Assembly (NCBI RefSeq): GCF_003583365.1
Contig: NZ_QXED01000018.1
Coordinates: forward strand, 1-64,000
Origin: Fibrisoma montanum
GTDB lineage: Bacteria; Bacteroidota; Bacteroidia; Cytophagales; Spirosomataceae
Length of the DNA: 64,000 nucleotides
Direction of reading: 5' to 3'
A model generated the notes under the pieces. The model was not told the DNA's origin. It was given only the letters and a program-made list of their open reading frames with translations, and did no database searches. Of the stretch, positions 45,085 through 52,429 are shown in pieces; the stretch's first letter is position 1; each line of letters starts with the position of its first letter. Both the position numbers and the translations under genes were made by a program.

Positions 45085-45137
45085 CAAAGATAATGATAAA
45101 CTATTACGTCCGATAATGTTTAATTATTGGACGTAAT
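45085..45137 (-). promoter_or_regulatory. recombinase promoter overlapped by near-perfect inverted repeat
   Basis: On the minus strand, TATCTTTG (45085-45092) matches the TAnnTTTG box, 7 bp before the recombinase ATG. Behind it an inverted repeat, 45103-45117 and 45123-45137 (14 of 15 pairs, 5-nt loop), covers the -33 area. It could be the binding site of a repressor, possibly Rep or the recombinase itself. Confidence 0.6.
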
Positions 45138-45176
45138 AATCTGATTGTGGGTAAGCGCGTTCCTTTTTCTTCCCTT

Positions 45177-46331
45177 CTATTCTTCCCGAGTCTGTTCAGT
45201 TCTTTGTGATGATTGGTTAGCTTTCTCTATTCCTTTCTTCTTGTAATTAAAAACGCTTTGCGCTACATAGGCTTCAGGGTCTTTGTCGGCAAAACCATAT
45301 TCTGCATACAAGTTAGCCCGAAGAAACGCTTTCAATAGTTCGCCATTTTGGAGAACTGATTTTTTCTGTTGGTGCGTGAACGAGGGGTAGTACTGACTCA
45401 ACTGATTGCCGGCATAGGATATGACTTCGGCAATATCCAACTGCATCAACTCATCTAAGCGTTGTTTCATCTCTGCCTTCTTGGTCTCTTTCTCTAACTC
45501 GTCAGGTGGGGTTTTCGTCTGAATTCTAAATTCGATACCAGCCACGGCCCTGCCCTGCATTACTGGTTCATACGTTACTGTCAGATTTGTGTGTTCGTTG
45601 ATCTGCCGTAATGACAAATCGATCACGCGCGTTCGGAACGCTGAGTAATTCGCATAGGATTTCTCATGAGCACCAATAAGCTGCCGGAGTTCGACCAAAC
45701 CGATGCGCCAGATGCCCGTATTCCGAAAACGAGCCAGGTTGGTAAATAACAACTGTGCATATTCACTACTGAGGATTAACGCATCTTCATATCCATATTG
45801 CGCGTATCCGCTGCCCAGATACAGAAAGACAGGTATGACAGCATGGTACATCGTTAGTTCAATCACGCCTTTCTTTGGCCAGTACTCAGCCATCGGAAAT
45901 ACGACTACGTTCGTGTATTTGCCACTCTCATCCTCCCAATTAATTTTTCGCTTCTGGATCAGTTCAACTACCTTTTTTATGGATGAGTTGGGATGGCCCT
46001 TGATAACCTCGGAGTAATGAAACCTGAATTTGAGTTCCTCATAAGGCTTGATCTTCACTTTATCGACAGCCTGAATGTTGCGAATTTCACGCAGGACAAG
46101 CCAGTAGAGACGACGCTCGAAGAAACCAAACTCGGTCGTGCTGGTTAAAAGTTTCAGCGGTTCCCGGATCAGAATTGTCTTGTTGTTCGGTGTCCGAAGC
46201 ACAATAGTTTCGGGATTCACCTCAACAGGAGCCGTTATGGTAGTACTCTCGAAAACTAACGAGAGCTGGTTATTAGAGAGTTGGAGCGACTGGGCGGCAT
46301 TCCGCTGATTGGGATTTGATTGCTTACGCAT
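45177..46331 (-). CDS. rep: Rep_3-family plasmid replication initiator
   Basis: A 384-residue initiator. Two winged-helix domains are visible: the N-terminal IRNIQAVDKVKIKPYEELK and the C-terminal MYHAVIPVFLYLG, then YALILSSEYAQLLFTN-like (in fact YEDALILSSEYAQLLFTNLA) and WRIGLVELRQLIGAHEKSY, the Rep_3 core. A Glu/Lys-rich tail follows. Such proteins bind iterons to open the origin and repress their own promoter through inverted half-iterons. Both kinds of sites are present next to it (46334-46387 and 46639-46784), which supports the call strongly. Confidence 0.88.
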   Translation of the reverse strand: MRKQSNPNQRNAAQSLQLSNNQLSLVFESTTITAPVEVNPETIVLRTPNNKTILIREPLKLLTSTTEFGFFERRLYWLVLREIRNIQAVDKVKIKPYEELKFRFHYSEVIKGHPNSSIKKVVELIQKRKINWEDESGKYTNVVVFPMAEYWPKKGVIELTMYHAVIPVFLYLGSGYAQYGYEDALILSSEYAQLLFTNLARFRNTGIWRIGLVELRQLIGAHEKSYANYSAFRTRVIDLSLRQINEHTNLTVTYEPVMQGRAVAGIEFRIQTKTPPDELEKETKKAEMKQRLDELMQLDIAEVISYAGNQLSQYYPSFTHQQKKSVLQNGELLKAFLRANLYAEYGFADKDPEAYVAQSVFNYKKKGIEKANQSSQRTEQTREE

Positions 46332-46333
46332 TG

Positions 46334-46387
46334 CCTAACAAATTATAGCTGATACAAGGTAAAGGGTTTTATGTTCCTAACAAACAC
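46334..46387. promoter_or_regulatory. rep promoter with inverted half-iterons
   Basis: Two sequences match the end of the origin iterons in reverse: CCTAACAAATTATAGC (46334-46349) and CCTAACAAACAC (46376-46387). They lie directly upstream of the rep ATG (46331). In Rep_3 plasmids Rep dimers use such sites to repress rep. No clean TAnnTTTG box was marked here. Confidence 0.65.
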
Positions 46388-46485
46388 TTTTTCAGTTGTT
46401 ATAGATAAATGACTGATTTACAGCATATTTATCCTAAAGTATTCTTGAAAACATAGGTTAAATCACTCACTTTCAGTTCGTTTTC

Positions 46486-46784
46486 GACTATTATCTGTTA
46501 GGGTAAATGTGTTATTTGACGTCAGTACCAATACTTACGCACAGAGTTTGTAGGTTATTTCTGTGTTTTGTCTAATTTTTTAGAGTCTTGGTAATATATA
46601 AAGACAAAGACCAGTATGAAGTAGGTACGCTGTTTTTCGACTATCATCTGTTAGGCTCAAGACTATTATCTGTTAGGGTGATGACTATAATCTGTTAGGT
46701 TCGGGACTACTATTTGTTAGGCTACGACTATTGTTTGTTAGGCTTCTGCTATTATCTGTTAGGCTACGACTATTATCTGTTAGG
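46486..46784 (+). repeat. iteron array, seven tandem plus one isolated copy
   Basis: The consensus is GACTATTATCTGTTAGG. Tandem copies start at 46639, 46661, 46683, 46705, 46726, 46747 and 46768, a spacing of 21 or 22 bp (two helix turns), with small changes in each. An extra copy at 46486 is about 150 bp away. The spacing and the neighbouring Rep gene identify them as Rep binding sites, not a CRISPR. Confidence 0.9.
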
Positions 46785-46794
46785 GATAGCCAAG

Positions 46795-46803
46795 TTATCC
46801 ACA
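46795..46803 (+). promoter_or_regulatory. DnaA box in the origin
   Basis: TTATCCACA, the perfect DnaA-box sequence, lies 11 bp after the last iteron, where iteron plasmids usually place host DnaA sites. An ATTTCCACA at 46837-46845 has two mismatches. Confidence 0.75.
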
Positions 46804-47059
46804 TACAATACATTAATTTACAGATAGTTACGACAGATTTCCACAATCTATAATATCTTATTATCTAATCTATCATTCTAAAATGATTTTTATAATTTAA
46901 ATATAAGTAAGATTATAAGGTCATGTAGGGGTAAAAACAGAACTGCCATTACTGAAATAAGGCTGGAAATTGAAAAATCATAAAAATAATTAGTGGAGAA
47001 AAGATTTAAGTTTCCCTTAAAGGGAAATATATTTGCATTAAACCTTTTGCTAAACTAAC

Positions 47060-47872
47060 ATGGAAGAACAACCCTCACATACCAAACGGAAGCATTACGA
47101 TCCGCAGACCTACGCTCGTTTGCTGGCAGAGTTCACACAACTAATGGAAGAAGTCCCGAAGCTAAGGCCAGACCGTGATGCCTGGGATATTGAAGGTGAC
47201 TGGGCGGCCACCGGTACTATCTTCTTTGTCGATGCCATTCATCAGCCTTTATTTGAGACGATTCGCAGATTTGATTGTCGGACGATCAAGTTAGTCAACT
47301 TTGGCCAACCGGCTGTGCGTATCACATTTTACCGTAAGCATCGGTATTGGTTGTTAAAGGACAAAGATTTACCAACAGACAAAAAGATAGAGCAGATTCA
47401 GGCTCATATCAATGACCTTACTGTCAAGGCTGAGGTTTTAAAGTCGAAGCTTGACAAAATGCCAGCCCCTAAACGAGCCGAATCGAAAGGGCAGATAGGA
47501 CTGTATTGGGAGCAGGTTAGTACGTGGCGTAACATCCTGGCCAGCCCGGAACAATATGAGGTCGCCGTATCCAACTATAGTCGGCAACACTTCTACGTCA
47601 CGGTCAATTATAAATACCGACTACCATCGGGTGATTATACAAATGAACAGGAACATTTGCTCAACACGCAACGAGACCGATTAGGCAATATCACGCAGGT
47701 CCGTTACAATATTCTGTTTGTTGATCCAGTCGAGATTTTTCGTGAACACCCCTACCAGAACCGGGAGGTTGAAGGTTATTTGAACAATTTTTCAATTAAA
47801 TCGGAAGGTGGTAGGCATACTATTTATGCTCGGCTACGGCCTGAAACTGATGCAATAAATACATTTTTGTAA
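47060..47872 (+). CDS. hypothetical plasmid protein (270 aa)
   Basis: A complete ORF, ATG at 47060, on the far side of the origin from rep. The first half has DAWDIEGDWAATGTIFFVDA; a coiled-coil segment (EQIQAHINDLTVKAEVLKSK) follows; the C-terminal half is strand-rich with many Tyr. I do not recognise the family. Its place beside oriV suggests replication, copy-number or maintenance, but this is inference. Confidence 0.5.
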   Translation: MEEQPSHTKRKHYDPQTYARLLAEFTQLMEEVPKLRPDRDAWDIEGDWAATGTIFFVDAIHQPLFETIRRFDCRTIKLVNFGQPAVRITFYRKHRYWLLKDKDLPTDKKIEQIQAHINDLTVKAEVLKSKLDKMPAPKRAESKGQIGLYWEQVSTWRNILASPEQYEVAVSNYSRQHFYVTVNYKYRLPSGDYTNEQEHLLNTQRDRLGNITQVRYNILFVDPVEIFREHPYQNREVEGYLNNFSIKSEGGRHTIYARLRPETDAINTFL

Positions 47873-47920
47873 ATTATTTTTCTGTGATAATAATTAATTA
47901 CTATCACAGTAAAATAATTT
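47871..47920. terminator. long AT-rich hairpin after the 47060 gene
   Basis: Arms 47871-47889 and 47902-47920 match at 18 of 19 pairs around a 12-nt loop. It starts at the stop of the 47060 gene and faces the convergent YhcG gene. A weaker repeat of TGTGATAA follows. Terminator is the simplest reading. Confidence 0.5.
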
Positions 47921-48020
47921 ATCAATGTTTTGTGATAACATTATCATTTCAATGTATGGTGTTTTCAGCGGAATTACCCTATTTACTGGTATGGCCCTCC
48001 CATCAAAACAGGGTAAAATC

Positions 48021-49001
48021 TTAGCCAGATAACTCATCGTCGGGGCCTTCTTCCTTACGCAACCGCTCCTCGATTTCCTCGATAGATGGTAGTGTGCTTT
48101 TGAGATTGTCGGGTAGGGACTCCATTAACCGATACTCGGTGATACCAATTGGTTTGTGAAAATCCCGTAACGCATATTCGGCAATCAACTTGTCGTGTCG
48201 GCGGCAGATAAGCAGGCCGATAGTCGGATTGTCGAACTCACCCCGAAGCTGATCGTCCACCGCCGACAGATAGAAGTTCAATTTACCGACGAATTCTGGC
48301 TCGAACTCGACCACTTTCAGGTCGATGACTAAGTAGGAGCGCAGTTTGAGGTGATAGAACAACAAGTCGATGGCAAATTCCCGATCTGAAACTTCGATTG
48401 GGTATTGCCGACCAACGAAAGAAAATCCTTTGCCAAGTTCCAGTAGAAAACTCGTGATGTGGTTGACCAATCCTTCCTCCAGATCGCGTTCCTTGTATTT
48501 TTCAGTCAAGGTGAGAAAATCGAACAGGTACGGGTTTTTCAGCGATTGTTGCGCCAGATCTGACAGCGGTTCGGGCAGGGTGCGGTCAAAGTTTGTAATT
48601 GCTTTCCGCGACCGTTGCCGGTAGCCTGACTCAATTTGCTGTACCATCACGTCCCTCGACCAGCCGTTTTCGACGGTTGCCTGTATGTAAAATTGCCGTT
48701 CTGCGGGGTCTTTTACCTTGTCCAGTAAGGTGAGGTGATGATACCAAGTCAATTTTGCAAGCGGCACTTGCAAAATTGGCTTTTCACCAAACGGATCGTC
48801 AGGATAGGCAGCCGCGAACGATTTCATATACCGCAGATTCCGGGGCGACATACCCTTCATGTTCGGAAATTCTGCTTTGAGATCGGCTACTAAGCGGACG
48901 ACGACCTTCTGCCCCCACCCCTGCTGTTTTTCCTGCTCCAGTATGATTTTACCGATTCGCCAGTACAGGGCATAACCAAACAAAAAGGGTAAATCTTTCA
49001 C
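48021..49001 (-). CDS. YhcG-family (DUF1016) PD-(D/E)XK nuclease, N-terminus short
   Basis: A 326-residue protein, GTG start at 49001. The DUF1016 N-terminal part (YALYWRIGKIILEQEKQQGWG, FPNMKGMSPRNLRYMKSF) and the C-terminal nuclease core (DREFAIDLLFYHLKLRSYLV then IDLKVVEFEPEFVGKLNFYL) are clear: D, DLK. The usual about 30 residues before YALYWRIG are missing; the reading frame upstream of GTG has a stop at 49035-49037. The gene may be truncated, or it may start at a nearby frame. YhcG-like proteins are often linked to restriction and mobile elements. Confidence 0.75.
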   Translation of the reverse strand: MKDLPFLFGYALYWRIGKIILEQEKQQGWGQKVVVRLVADLKAEFPNMKGMSPRNLRYMKSFAAAYPDDPFGEKPILQVPLAKLTWYHHLTLLDKVKDPAERQFYIQATVENGWSRDVMVQQIESGYRQRSRKAITNFDRTLPEPLSDLAQQSLKNPYLFDFLTLTEKYKERDLEEGLVNHITSFLLELGKGFSFVGRQYPIEVSDREFAIDLLFYHLKLRSYLVIDLKVVEFEPEFVGKLNFYLSAVDDQLRGEFDNPTIGLLICRRHDKLIAEYALRDFHKPIGITEYRLMESLPDNLKSTLPSIEEIEERLRKEEGPDDELSG

Positions 49002-49154
49002 TTGTGCCCAATAATCAAAAATGGCACACTTAATTCATCACCATAGCAAATAAAACGAATGTTATAGAGCGCTATTTCGTCTCACAAACTCAGCTAAAAT
49101 GAGAGATTTTTGGTTTGATTAGTGATATGACATTTTGAGACTTAATCTAGTATG

Positions 49155-49176
49155 GATTGTCTTGGCCAAGACAATC
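49155..49176. repeat. perfect 22-bp palindrome
   Basis: The core CTTGGCCAAG is flanked by exact complements ATTGT and ACAAT, giving 22 bp of perfect symmetry. It lies in the 490-bp gap between the YhcG gene and the arsenic genes, next to the hairpin at 49185. Nothing else in the gap was recognised apart from the ArsR site at 49431. Confidence 0.7.
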
Positions 49177-49184
49177 AAACTCCA

Positions 49185-49214
49185 TGTCTCTTTAAATGGG
49201 CGTTTAAAGAGACA
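49185..49214. repeat. 12-bp hairpin with TGGGCG loop (left of As/Hg island)
   Basis: Arms TGTCTCTTTAAA (49185-49196) and TTTAAAGAGACA (49203-49214), loop TGGGCG. A similar hairpin (loop CGGGCG, stems ending TATAAA/TTTATA) lies at 59428-59467, at the other end of the arsenic-mercury block. Whether the pair marks a mobile unit is open. Confidence 0.75.
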
Positions 49215-49430
49215 CATAGAGATTAATTGATCTGTTAAAAGACTATCAAATTTTTAGTTTTGTTGTAGCTGGTCGAAAAATACTTATCGCTTCAACGCTC
49301 AGATTCAAACTGCTACGATCGGTGCACTTGGTTAGGGCTATGGAAAGTTATGGTTGGGTTTCTTTCCGTAAACAGGTAAGATATAGTCGAACGAGCGATT
49401 CCTATTGAATTTCACACGAATACTAAATTA

Positions 49431-49446
49431 ATCGTAACTTTACGAT
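49431..49446. promoter_or_regulatory. ArsR-type operator 1
   Basis: ATCGTAACTTTACGAT, a dyad with TCGTAA/TTACGA arms. The same 16-mer pattern (ATCGTAAnnTTRCRAT) is at 50219 and 50618. It lies 47 bp before the secreted ArsC-like gene (49493). Confidence 0.65.
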
Positions 49447-49492
49447 GAAAACCAATTTTGTGTTTGTAAGTGATAATTTATAAGACTGTGCT

Positions 49493-50200
49493 ATGAAGCT
49501 TTTCAGCCTACTTCCAATAAGCTTACTATTTATAACCGCCATTTTGTTGGGTAATGCTCCCGACAAAAAGACGGAATTGAATGGTCCTTTAGTGACCTAT
49601 ATCAATGGCATCAAACAAGATTTTTCAAAAATCCCGCAAGACCGCAAAGCTGAATTGGACAAAATAGTGGAGTTTATTCAACTCAAAGTAAACGCCAAAG
49701 AGCCTGTCCAATTAACCTACATCTGTACGCACAATTCCCGACGCAGCCATTTTGGCCAATTGTGGGCAGCCACAGCCGCTGCTTACTATGGCGTGCCCAG
49801 GGTGAAAACCTTCTCAGGCGGAACCGAAGTCAGTGCCTTTAATGAACGAGCGATTGCGGCTTGCAAACGAGCGGGATTCGACATTGCCAAAGTGTCGGAA
49901 GGGCCAAACCCGACCTATGCCGTCAATTACGCGTCTGGCATAGAACCCATCAAAGCATTCTCAAAAAAATACGATGACGCTAGCAATCCCCAAAGCAATT
50001 TCCTGGCGATTATGACTTGCTCACAGGCCGACAAGGCATGTCCCATCGTGAAAGGCGCAGCGGTACGGGTAGCGACGCCCTACGACGATCCCAAAGCCTT
50101 CGATGGTACTCCCCAGGAAACCGCCAAATATGACGAGCGGTGCAAGCAAATTGCCACGGAAACTTTTTACGTTTTCTCCAAAGTGAAGGTGGCGATCTAA
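49493..50200 (+). CDS. secreted ArsC/LMW-phosphatase-like protein, active-site residues present
   Basis: A 235-residue protein with a signal peptide (LLFITAILLGNA). After a helical part, the P-loop reads ICTHNSRRS (Cys 78), the usual CxxNxxRS. A second pair, Cys 176 and Cys 183 (TCSQADKACP), has the CxxxxxxC spacing of thioredoxin-linked ArsC enzymes, and YDDP near residue 196 matches the general-acid DP. All the catalytic parts for arsenate reduction are thus present, but the protein is exported. Periplasmic arsenate reduction is not an established role. It is preceded by an ArsR operator. A similar secreted protein with the Cys replaced follows at 52430. Confidence 0.75.
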   Translation: MKLFSLLPISLLFITAILLGNAPDKKTELNGPLVTYINGIKQDFSKIPQDRKAELDKIVEFIQLKVNAKEPVQLTYICTHNSRRSHFGQLWAATAAAYYGVPRVKTFSGGTEVSAFNERAIAACKRAGFDIAKVSEGPNPTYAVNYASGIEPIKAFSKKYDDASNPQSNFLAIMTCSQADKACPIVKGAAVRVATPYDDPKAFDGTPQETAKYDERCKQIATETFYVFSKVKVAI

Positions 50201-50218
50201 TCGACAAAAAATTTATTC

Positions 50219-50260
50219 ATCGTAATATTGCAATGAATAAAAACCTGCTACCTTTGGGGC
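50219..50260 (+). promoter_or_regulatory. arsR promoter with ArsR operator 2
   Basis: ATCGTAATATTGCAAT (50219-50234), the second copy of the 16-bp operator. TACCTTTG (50249-50256), a perfect TAnnTTTG box, is 15 bp after it and only 4 bp before the arsR ATG, so the transcript is nearly leaderless. Confidence 0.72.
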
Positions 50261-50587
50261 ATGGGACTGACCAAAACCGAAATATTCACTGAAGAGCAAA
50301 ACCGCATCGCGGATCTGGCGAAAGCATTTGCGCATCCTGCACGGGTGGCCATTCTGCAATTGCTGATTGCCAAGAAAGCCTGCGTTTGTGGTGATCTGGT
50401 GGACGAGCTGAATTTGGCCCAAGCGACCGTATCCCAGCATTTGAAAGAACTGAAACGCATCGGCATCATTCAGGGCGAAATCAATCCACCCCGCGTATGC
50501 TACTGCATCAATCCCCCCGTATGGGAGGAAGCCCAACGCGCATTCGGGGCCTTGTTTGACACGTTTGTGCCTGTGACCTGCTGCTAG
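50261..50587 (+). CDS. arsR: ArsR arsenic-responsive repressor
   Basis: A 108-residue winged-helix repressor. The metal motif is KACVCGDL (Cys 41 and 43) at the start of the alpha-3 helix and a CC pair ends the protein (107 and 108), a third ligand source. ATVSQHLKELKR is the recognition helix. ArsR releases DNA on binding As(III). It is just after its own operator and ahead of arsM; the three operators in the block are its likely targets. Confidence 0.9.
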   Translation: MGLTKTEIFTEEQNRIADLAKAFAHPARVAILQLLIAKKACVCGDLVDELNLAQATVSQHLKELKRIGIIQGEINPPRVCYCINPPVWEEAQRAFGALFDTFVPVTCC

Positions 50588-50617
50588 TCAACGGCAGGTA
50601 TTTTTTTGCCTGAATCA

Positions 50618-50633
50618 ATCGTAATATTACAAT
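50618..50633. promoter_or_regulatory. ArsR-type operator 3
   Basis: ATCGTAATATTACAAT, the third copy, 19 bp before the arsM start at 50652. Confidence 0.65.
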
Positions 50634-50651
50634 ATACCAATAGGAAAGCAT

Positions 50652-51524
50652 ATGGAAACCGCCGAGCAAATCAAAGAAGTCGTGCGCCAGAAATACGGTG
50701 CGATTGCTGAACAACCGACCGACGGCCCGGCCGATGCCAATGGCTGCTGTGGCCCCACCTCTTGCTGTGGGCCTGAAACCGTCGCCAGCGTGCCCATTGA
50801 TATGACCGTGGGCTATGACGAGCTGAAAGGTTACGTCGCCGAAGCCGATTTGGGATTGGGTTGCGGCTTGCCCACGCAATTCGCGCAAATCAAGCCAGGT
50901 GACACCGTGGTGGATCTGGGATCGGGCGCAGGCAATGACTGCTTTGTGGCCCGTGCCGAAACCGGCGAAACGGGCCGCGTGATCGGCCTGGACATGACCC
51001 CGGCCATGATCGACCGTGCCCGCAAAAACACCAAGACGCTCGGATTTACCAACGTCGAGTTCGTCTATGGCGACATCGAGGACATGCCATTGCCGAGCAA
51101 TCTGGCTGACGTGGTGGTGAGCAATTGCGTGATGAACCTAGTTCCCGACAAACAAAAAGCCGTGGCCGAAACCTTCCGCATTTTAAAGCCCGGTGGTCAT
51201 TTCAGCATCTCCGATATCGTGCTGAAAGGGGAGCTGCCCGCAGGCTTGCAACAGGACGCCGAACTCTATGTGGGTTGCGTCTCGGGTGCCATCCAGAAGA
51301 GCGAGTATTTGCAGCTCATCCAGGAGAACGGTTTTACCAACATCACCGTGCAGAAAGAGCGGGAAATCGCCTTGCCGGATGATGTGCTGAAAAACTATCT
51401 GTCGGCCGACGAAATCGCCGATTACCGCCAACAGGACAAAGGTATCTACAGCGTCACGGTGTTTGCTCAAAAGCCCGAAGAAGCGGCCAAAGCGGCTTGC
51501 TGCCCTCCCGGTTGCTGCAACTAA
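50652..51524 (+). CDS. arsM: arsenite S-adenosylmethionine methyltransferase ArsM
   Basis: A 290-residue methyltransferase. Motif I is VVDLGSGAGNDCFVA, and the ArsM Cys pattern is visible: NGCCGPTSCC near residue 35, LGCGLPTQ near 74, NCVMNLVPD near 159 and VGCVSGAIQK near 207. The protein ends CCPPGCCN. ArsM methylates As(III) to less toxic or volatile products. It is 64 bp after arsR and 16 bp before arsC. Confidence 0.93.
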   Translation: METAEQIKEVVRQKYGAIAEQPTDGPADANGCCGPTSCCGPETVASVPIDMTVGYDELKGYVAEADLGLGCGLPTQFAQIKPGDTVVDLGSGAGNDCFVARAETGETGRVIGLDMTPAMIDRARKNTKTLGFTNVEFVYGDIEDMPLPSNLADVVVSNCVMNLVPDKQKAVAETFRILKPGGHFSISDIVLKGELPAGLQQDAELYVGCVSGAIQKSEYLQLIQENGFTNITVQKEREIALPDDVLKNYLSADEIADYRQQDKGIYSVTVFAQKPEEAAKAACCPPGCCN

Positions 51525-51540
51525 ATCCAATCAATCAGCC

Positions 51541-51981
51541 ATGAAAAAAATCCTAGTGCTTTGCACGGGCAATTCCGCCCGCTCTCAATTGGCCCAAGGT
51601 TACCTGCAATATTTTGCCGGTGATCGGGCGGAAGTTCTCAGTGCCGGAGTGAACCCCAAAGGGGTGAATCCGCTGGCCGTTCAAGTGATGGCCGAAGACG
51701 GCATCGACATTTCGCATCACACATCGAATCATGCCGACGAGTACGTGCATATTCCCTTCGATTACGTCATCACCGTTTGCGACAATGCCCGCGAGCAATG
51801 CCCGTTTTTCCCCACAGTGGGCGAACGCATTCACCAGAGCTTTCTCGATCCTGGCCACACCGCGCCGGCGGACCGGCCAGGCGAAGACGCATTGACCTCC
51901 TTCCGCCGGGTGCGGGATCTGATCAAAACCTACAGTCAGGAATTCATCGCCAGCCGTTTGGGCGAAGCCGTCCCGCAATAA
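51541..51981 (+). CDS. arsC: arsenate reductase ArsC (LMW-PTP type)
   Basis: ATG at 51541 gives 146 residues starting MKKILVLCTGNSARS, with the P-loop Cys at residue 8. The loop VCDNAREQCP near residue 80 supplies the resolving Cys pair and DPG near 101 the general acid. A longer frame from 51463 is out of place and was rejected. Thioredoxin-linked enzyme that reduces As(V) to As(III). Its stop is directly followed by the arsN2 start. Confidence 0.92.
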   Translation: MKKILVLCTGNSARSQLAQGYLQYFAGDRAEVLSAGVNPKGVNPLAVQVMAEDGIDISHHTSNHADEYVHIPFDYVITVCDNAREQCPFFPTVGERIHQSFLDPGHTAPADRPGEDALTSFRRVRDLIKTYSQEFIASRLGEAVPQ

Positions 51982-52422
51982 ATGATGGCCATGCAGATCG
52001 AACCCGCGCAACTGGCCGATACTGAGGCCGTCATTGCCCTGCTAGAGCAAGGGCACCTATTGACCGAGGATTTGCCAACCGGCCTTCCTGGTTTTGTCAT
52101 TGCGAAATACGAGCAAACCCCCGTTGGGGTGGCTGGTCTGGAACGCTTCGGCCCGGTGGGCCTGCTGCGTTCGGTGGCGGTCGATCCGCATCACCAGGGC
52201 AAGCAGATAGCCGCCCAACTGGTCGGCCGTTTGCTGGAATCCGCCCAGGCATCCAGCCTGCAAGAAGTGTATCTCATCACTAATACGGCCGACCACTATT
52301 TCGAGCGGCATGGTTTCCAAACCGTCAACCGCCAGGAAGTGCCTGCGGCCATCCAACAGACGCAGCAATTCAGCGAACTATGTCCGTCATCGGCCATCGT
52401 CATGAAGCGCAGCTTAAACTAA
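51982..52422 (+). CDS. arsN2: ArsN2-like GNAT acetyltransferase
   Basis: A 146-residue GNAT enzyme: LLRSVAVDPHHQGKQIAAQL is the acetyl-CoA loop, and LITNTADHYFERHGF the C-terminal region seen in ArsN2. ArsN2-type enzymes detoxify arsinothricin and related organoarsenicals by acetylation. The start immediately follows the arsC stop, so they are coupled. A downstream ATG at 51991 is also possible. Confidence 0.85.
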   Translation: MMAMQIEPAQLADTEAVIALLEQGHLLTEDLPTGLPGFVIAKYEQTPVGVAGLERFGPVGLLRSVAVDPHHQGKQIAAQLVGRLLESAQASSLQEVYLITNTADHYFERHGFQTVNRQEVPAAIQQTQQFSELCPSSAIVMKRSLN

Positions 52423-52429
52423 ATCCGCC

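Larger units (their letters stand above)
46388..47059. other. plasmid replication origin region (oriV)
   Basis: A 672-bp gene-free stretch. It holds seven tandem iterons (46639-46784), one isolated iteron (46486-46503), a perfect DnaA box TTATCCACA (46795-46803) with a weaker one near 46837, and a long AT-rich run (about 46800-47040) suited to strand opening. The layout is that of an iteron-type origin next to its rep gene. Confidence 0.85.

Noticed and set aside
46639-46784. Tandem repeat cluster resembling a CRISPR array
   Set aside because: The repeats are only 17 bp with 4-5 bp between them; the spacing is two helix turns, and a Rep gene and DnaA box adjoin. These are iterons.
49002-49492. 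Hidden gene in the gap left of the arsenic block
   Set aside because: No open frame of useful length was found; the region has the 22-bp palindrome, the hairpin and an ArsR operator only.
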